Positions 60,733 through 64,000 of a stretch of DNA of 64,000 nucleotides are shown piece after piece. The stretch lies in contig JAYKKI010000016.1 of assembly GCA_039881145.1 (NCBI GenBank), positions 12,468,501-12,532,500 on the forward strand, in the 5' to 3' direction. A program made the translations under genes and the position numbers. Each line of letters begins with the position of its first letter. Position 1 is the stretch's first letter. A model generated the notes under the pieces. The model saw only the letters and a program-made list of their open reading frames with translations. It was not told the DNA's origin and ran no database searches. Source of the DNA: Druceiella hillmani (taxonomy: Eukaryota; Arthropoda; Insecta; Lepidoptera; Hepialidae).

Positions 60733-61290
60733 CATAATAGATCGAAATAAAATTTGGCATAAAATACTTCAGCTTTTAATGACTCGTCTTGAAGTACAAG
60801 TTGTTCGGACATCAAAGAATGAATGAAGTAATGCAAACAATAAAGAACGAAATCTACCTCAATGGCCGTCTTTGCATAATAGATCGAAATAACATTTGGC
60901 ATAAAATACTTCGGATTTTAATGACTCGTCTTGAAGTACAAGTTGTTCGGACATCAAAGACTGAATGAAGTAATGCAAACAAATAAAAAACGAAATCTAC
61001 CTCTATGGCCGTCTGTGCATAATAGATCGAAATAACATTTGGCATAAAATATTTCGGTTTTTAATGACTCGTCTTGAAGTACAAGTTGTTCGGACATCAA
61101 AGACTGAATGAAGTAATGCAAACAAATAAAAAACGAAATCTACCTCTATGGCCGTCTGTGCATAATAGATCGAAATAACATTTGGCATAAAATACTTCGG
61201 CTTTTAATGACTCGTCTTGAAGTAAAAATTATTCGGGCATCAAATGAATGAAATAATGCAAACAATAAAGAACGAAATCTACCTCTAAGT
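60733..61290. repeat. 143-bp tandem array, about 4 copies
   Basis: Units contain aatagatcgaaataacattt at 60736, 60878, 61021 and 61164 (period 142-143 bp). The inner copies are nearly identical. Repeated minus-strand frames beginning MPNVISIYYAQTAIEVDFVF are a by-product. Confidence 0.95.
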
Positions 61291-61360
61291 GAGCGTCTGC
61301 CAGGCGGGCTTTTACAAATTAAAAGTTACTCAGGAACCGTTAATAATAATAGTTAATTTT

Positions 61361-61860
61361 CCGTCCATTTCTATGTCCCTTACCTTATAATTCATTCAAA
61401 ACGTGTATTTGCGTCCATTTCTATATCCCTTACCATATAATTAATTTAAAACGTGTATTTCCGTCCATTTCTATGTGCCTTACCTTACAATTGATTCAAA
61501 ACGTGTATTTGCGTACATTTCTATGTCTCTTACCTTATAATTCATTCAAAACATGTATTTGCGTCCATTTCTCTGTCTCTTACCATATAATTGATTTAAA
61601 ACGTGTATTTGCGTCCATTTCTATGTGCCTTACCTTATAATTAATTCAAAACGTGTATTTGCATCCATTCCTATATCCCTTACTTTATAATTGATTCAAA
61701 AGGTGTATTAGCGTCCATTTCTATATCCCTTACCTTATAATTGATTCAAAGGGTGTATTTGTGTCCATTTCTATGTTCCTTATCTTATATTTGATTCAAA
61801 ACGTATATTTGTGTCCATTTCTATATCCCTTAACTTATTATAATAGATTAAAAACGTGTA
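61361..61860. repeat. 50-bp tandem array, 10 copies
   Basis: gtccatttctat-t-ccttac...attcaaaacgtgtattt repeats every 50 bp from 61,361, with 5-10% divergence between units. It begins about 70 bp after the unrelated 143-bp array. Confidence 0.95.
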
Positions 61861-63558
61861 TTTTTTTTGCAAAAGAAAGTTTCAAATATTAAAAATAAAC
61901 ATTTCCCCCATATTTTAGATGAAATCGAAAGTAAAAGAGAAATGTGGCGCCTAAACTATCCATCCATATCTTTTTGGCTATGGATACGACCAACAATATA
62001 AATATTTAATAAGTTCAGATTTAAACACGGAACACGCGAGAGATTTATGCGTATCATCCGGGTTACTTTATGCAGATGATGAATTTCCATATCTCAAAAA
62101 ATATACGACTTACCTTTTTAACTTTGCGTACTCACTACTCCCTCCATACGCAGCGGAGACAAGTATTAATGCTATGTAAATTACCTTTTGTAGGTCGGCG
62201 CAACGAGAGGGTTTTTTGTACCCTCCGCCTCCAATATTACGCTCTTAGGCTCAATAATTCTTCGCTTTCATAAAAGAGACTTAAGTAGAGCATGTGAATT
62301 AATATTGCCATTGTATATTTTTCTGGCAACCGTAAGCGAGAACAGTCAGCATAATATCTAGCGGAAGAGAATCGATATCAAAAGGGTCACATCTTGCGCT
62401 GTGTCTGGGTATACTTATTTCATATAAAATGGGCTTACTTTGAAGTCCGTTAGTAACAGAATATATAGAAAAATAAGGTAGTATCTTTTTACTTTTCAAG
62501 ATCAATACTTGCTAACATATAAAATTCATGTATCAACCTTCCATACATGGCTTCGTCCACATACAATTACATTTTCTTTTAAATAGTTTGAGCTAATCAC
62601 TTTGTGTCAGAATCTATAGTTATATGCATACGTTCTCACTTAGATTTCTTGGGTTCAAATTAACAAACAGAAAATAATTTCTTAATAAAATAAATATTGA
62701 TCTCGCTTACTTTATCAGTACTTTTCTTACCTTAGACAATTATTCGTAACCCCCCTTGTGAAAATAACATATACATGAAAATAATATATATGAAAATCAT
62801 ATACCTTACACTAAATTCCAGATAATGATCAAATTCCAATAAACATCCGTTAAGTAAATTGCATTTTATGAAGTAAAGAAAACAGGCAATGAGACGAGTA
62901 CTAAAACAATACAATAATAATTAAATATCTCTATAATTACACTGTACGTATAAATTGAGATGAGTTTTTCAAACGAATAGAATCGATAGTTTGCAGGAAC
63001 CTAAAAATGATAAATATATTTTAGCAACTCAGGATCAAGAAAAACTATGAAGATTGAAGAAACTAGAATTATGATAATAAAAATGAAATAAATCCCACAA
63101 TATACAACCTAATAAAATGGAAGAAATTAATGACAGAACATAAGAAACTAAGTCAAACTAAAGAAGTATACAGAGAGGATAAGATAGATGTAGCATTAGT
63201 TACTAATACACATAATATTATGGCTATAAAATCAAAACAGATCGGTGTTTTTTAGTCTGTAAAATTGAAATAAAAAGTATCCTATATGCCAATTCAAAAA
63301 TTCTAAAAACATGTTTTTTCGCTTCATTTATAATTCTATACGCTAAACAATCAGTCTTCAAAATATATTTCACTCTCTTACAATTTTATTATATGTATAG
63401 ATTTATAAAGATCGGCACGTTTGGTACTTGGATTTGTATAAGTATGAGATTGTAGTATGTTTTCTTCATGCCAATATAACTCTGAGTTTTTTTTAAATGG
63501 AAATATCAATATACCTATATTGATTCGAAGTTATAAGATAAATGAAATATAAAAAAAC
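61861..63558. other. AT-rich non-coding stretch
   Basis: Short frames at 62,070-62,505 and 62,732-62,914 lack coding evidence. No gene or structured repeat. Confidence 0.5.
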
Positions 63559-63755
63559 TGGTAAAAATTTAATCTAAAAAAAAGAGGTAAAAGTTTGATA
63601 AAAAAACAGGTAAACGTTTGATAAAAAAACAGATAAAAGTTTGATAAAAAAACAGGTAAAAGTTTGATAAAAAAACAGGTAAAAGTTTGATAAAAAAACA
63701 AGTAAAAGTTTGAAAAAAAACAGGTAAAAGTTTGATAAAAAAAACAGGCTTGATC
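63559..63755. repeat. 23-bp tandem array, about 8.5 copies
   Basis: ggtaaaagtttgataaaaaa plus aca repeats with small changes. The first units (from about 63,559) are degraded and the central ones nearly identical. The minus-strand Phe/Leu/Ser-rich frames (63,531-63,857) come from the repeat. Confidence 0.93.
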
Positions 63756-64000
63756 ATTTGATTTCACCAATGTTGACAATTGACATAATACCTGATAAGT
63801 AAATTGAAATGTAATACTATTTTTGCTGTTAGATACACTAATATAAATTAAAAACAAATAATTTTATTTCAGCGGATTGAATAATCTTGTTTCTCTATAT
63901 TTTTATTCAGCTATTATAACTAATTGACTGACTTTATCAATTAACCCGAAACCAACAAAATATATGGTGACATAATCATAGACGTAAAATAAAAAAGATG
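63756..64000. other. AT-rich non-coding end of window
   Basis: Nothing recognised. Confidence 0.5.

Noticed and set aside
60854..61188. Two near-identical 61-63-codon minus-strand frames
   Set aside because: They are the same frame in successive copies of the 143-bp array, not paralogous genes.
63531..63857. 108-codon Phe/Leu-rich minus-strand frame resembling a membrane protein
   Set aside because: Generated by the 23-bp poly-A-containing array; hydrophobicity comes from TTT/TTA codons.
1..64000. CRISPR array, prophage, operon or other prokaryotic system
   Set aside because: Spliced exon, SINE/LINE remnants and AT-rich intron-like DNA indicate a eukaryotic nuclear genome. Tandem arrays here are head-to-tail units without unique spacers of constant length.

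Overview
The window reads as insect nuclear DNA, most probably from a moth or butterfly (Lepidoptera). It is AT-rich and almost free of credible coding sequence. It carries insect-type repeats: a tRNA-derived SINE, two decayed LINE reverse-transcriptase 3' ends, small foldback/MITE elements, and degraded copies of a family I associate with Lepidoptera. That family has internal 'caaatttcaag...tctacgtcaag' text and ends near 'ggaaccctaaaa'. Species and chromosome cannot be set from the sequence alone. There is no operon, phage, plasmid, CRISPR or rRNA, and no convincing tRNA gene.

The one confident coding segment is an exon of about 133 nt on the minus strand at 828-960. It has an acceptor, a donor, a GC-rich open frame and a proline-rich end. 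Its ATG has a good initiation context, so it may be a first coding exon. If so, most of the other 63 kb is plausibly one very long upstream intron or 5' flank. Weaker gene candidates are a TATA/CRE promoter-like block for minus-strand transcription (about 29,215-29,330), a possible plus-strand exon with a GTAAGT donor (32,647-32,814), a coding-like plus-strand segment (44,486-44,606) and a short open segment at 13,205-13,423.

Layout: 1-1,085 exon and introns; 1,086-1,425 86-bp tandem array; 6,100-7,400 degraded interspersed repeat; 8,187-8,870 257-bp repeat; 14,842-15,190 189-bp duplication; 15,541-15,925 RTE-like remnant (minus); 16,510-16,905 TTCGAA-rich palindromic element; 19,745-21,310 several GC-richer blocks; 21,616-21,871 nested palindromic foldback element; 27,013-27,762 58-bp array with higher-order structure; 31,051-31,791 young 105/106-bp array; 33,235-33,590 second LINE remnant (minus); 35,888-36,422 (TA)37 joined to a 78-bp array; 39,657-39,814 MITE; 42,331-43,378 42-bp and 48-bp arrays flanking a SINE; 46,690-50,160 more degraded family copies; 56,572-56,865 65-bp array; 60,733-61,860 two adjacent arrays (143 bp and 50 bp); 63,559-63,755 23-bp array.

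The most unusual signal is a set of unrelated, perfect or nearly perfect inverted repeats with arms of about 20-28 nt separated by only 4-5 nt (around 11,598, 18,429, 20,829, 30,622, 34,425, 40,218, 57,276 and 58,263, plus a shorter one at 10,487). There is also a 54-bp perfect palindrome at 21,677. Their sequences differ, so they are not copies of one transposon. They look like products of repeated snap-back (templated inverted) DNA synthesis. Most short open frames in the window are chance frames or frames created by tandem repeats and are not annotated as genes.
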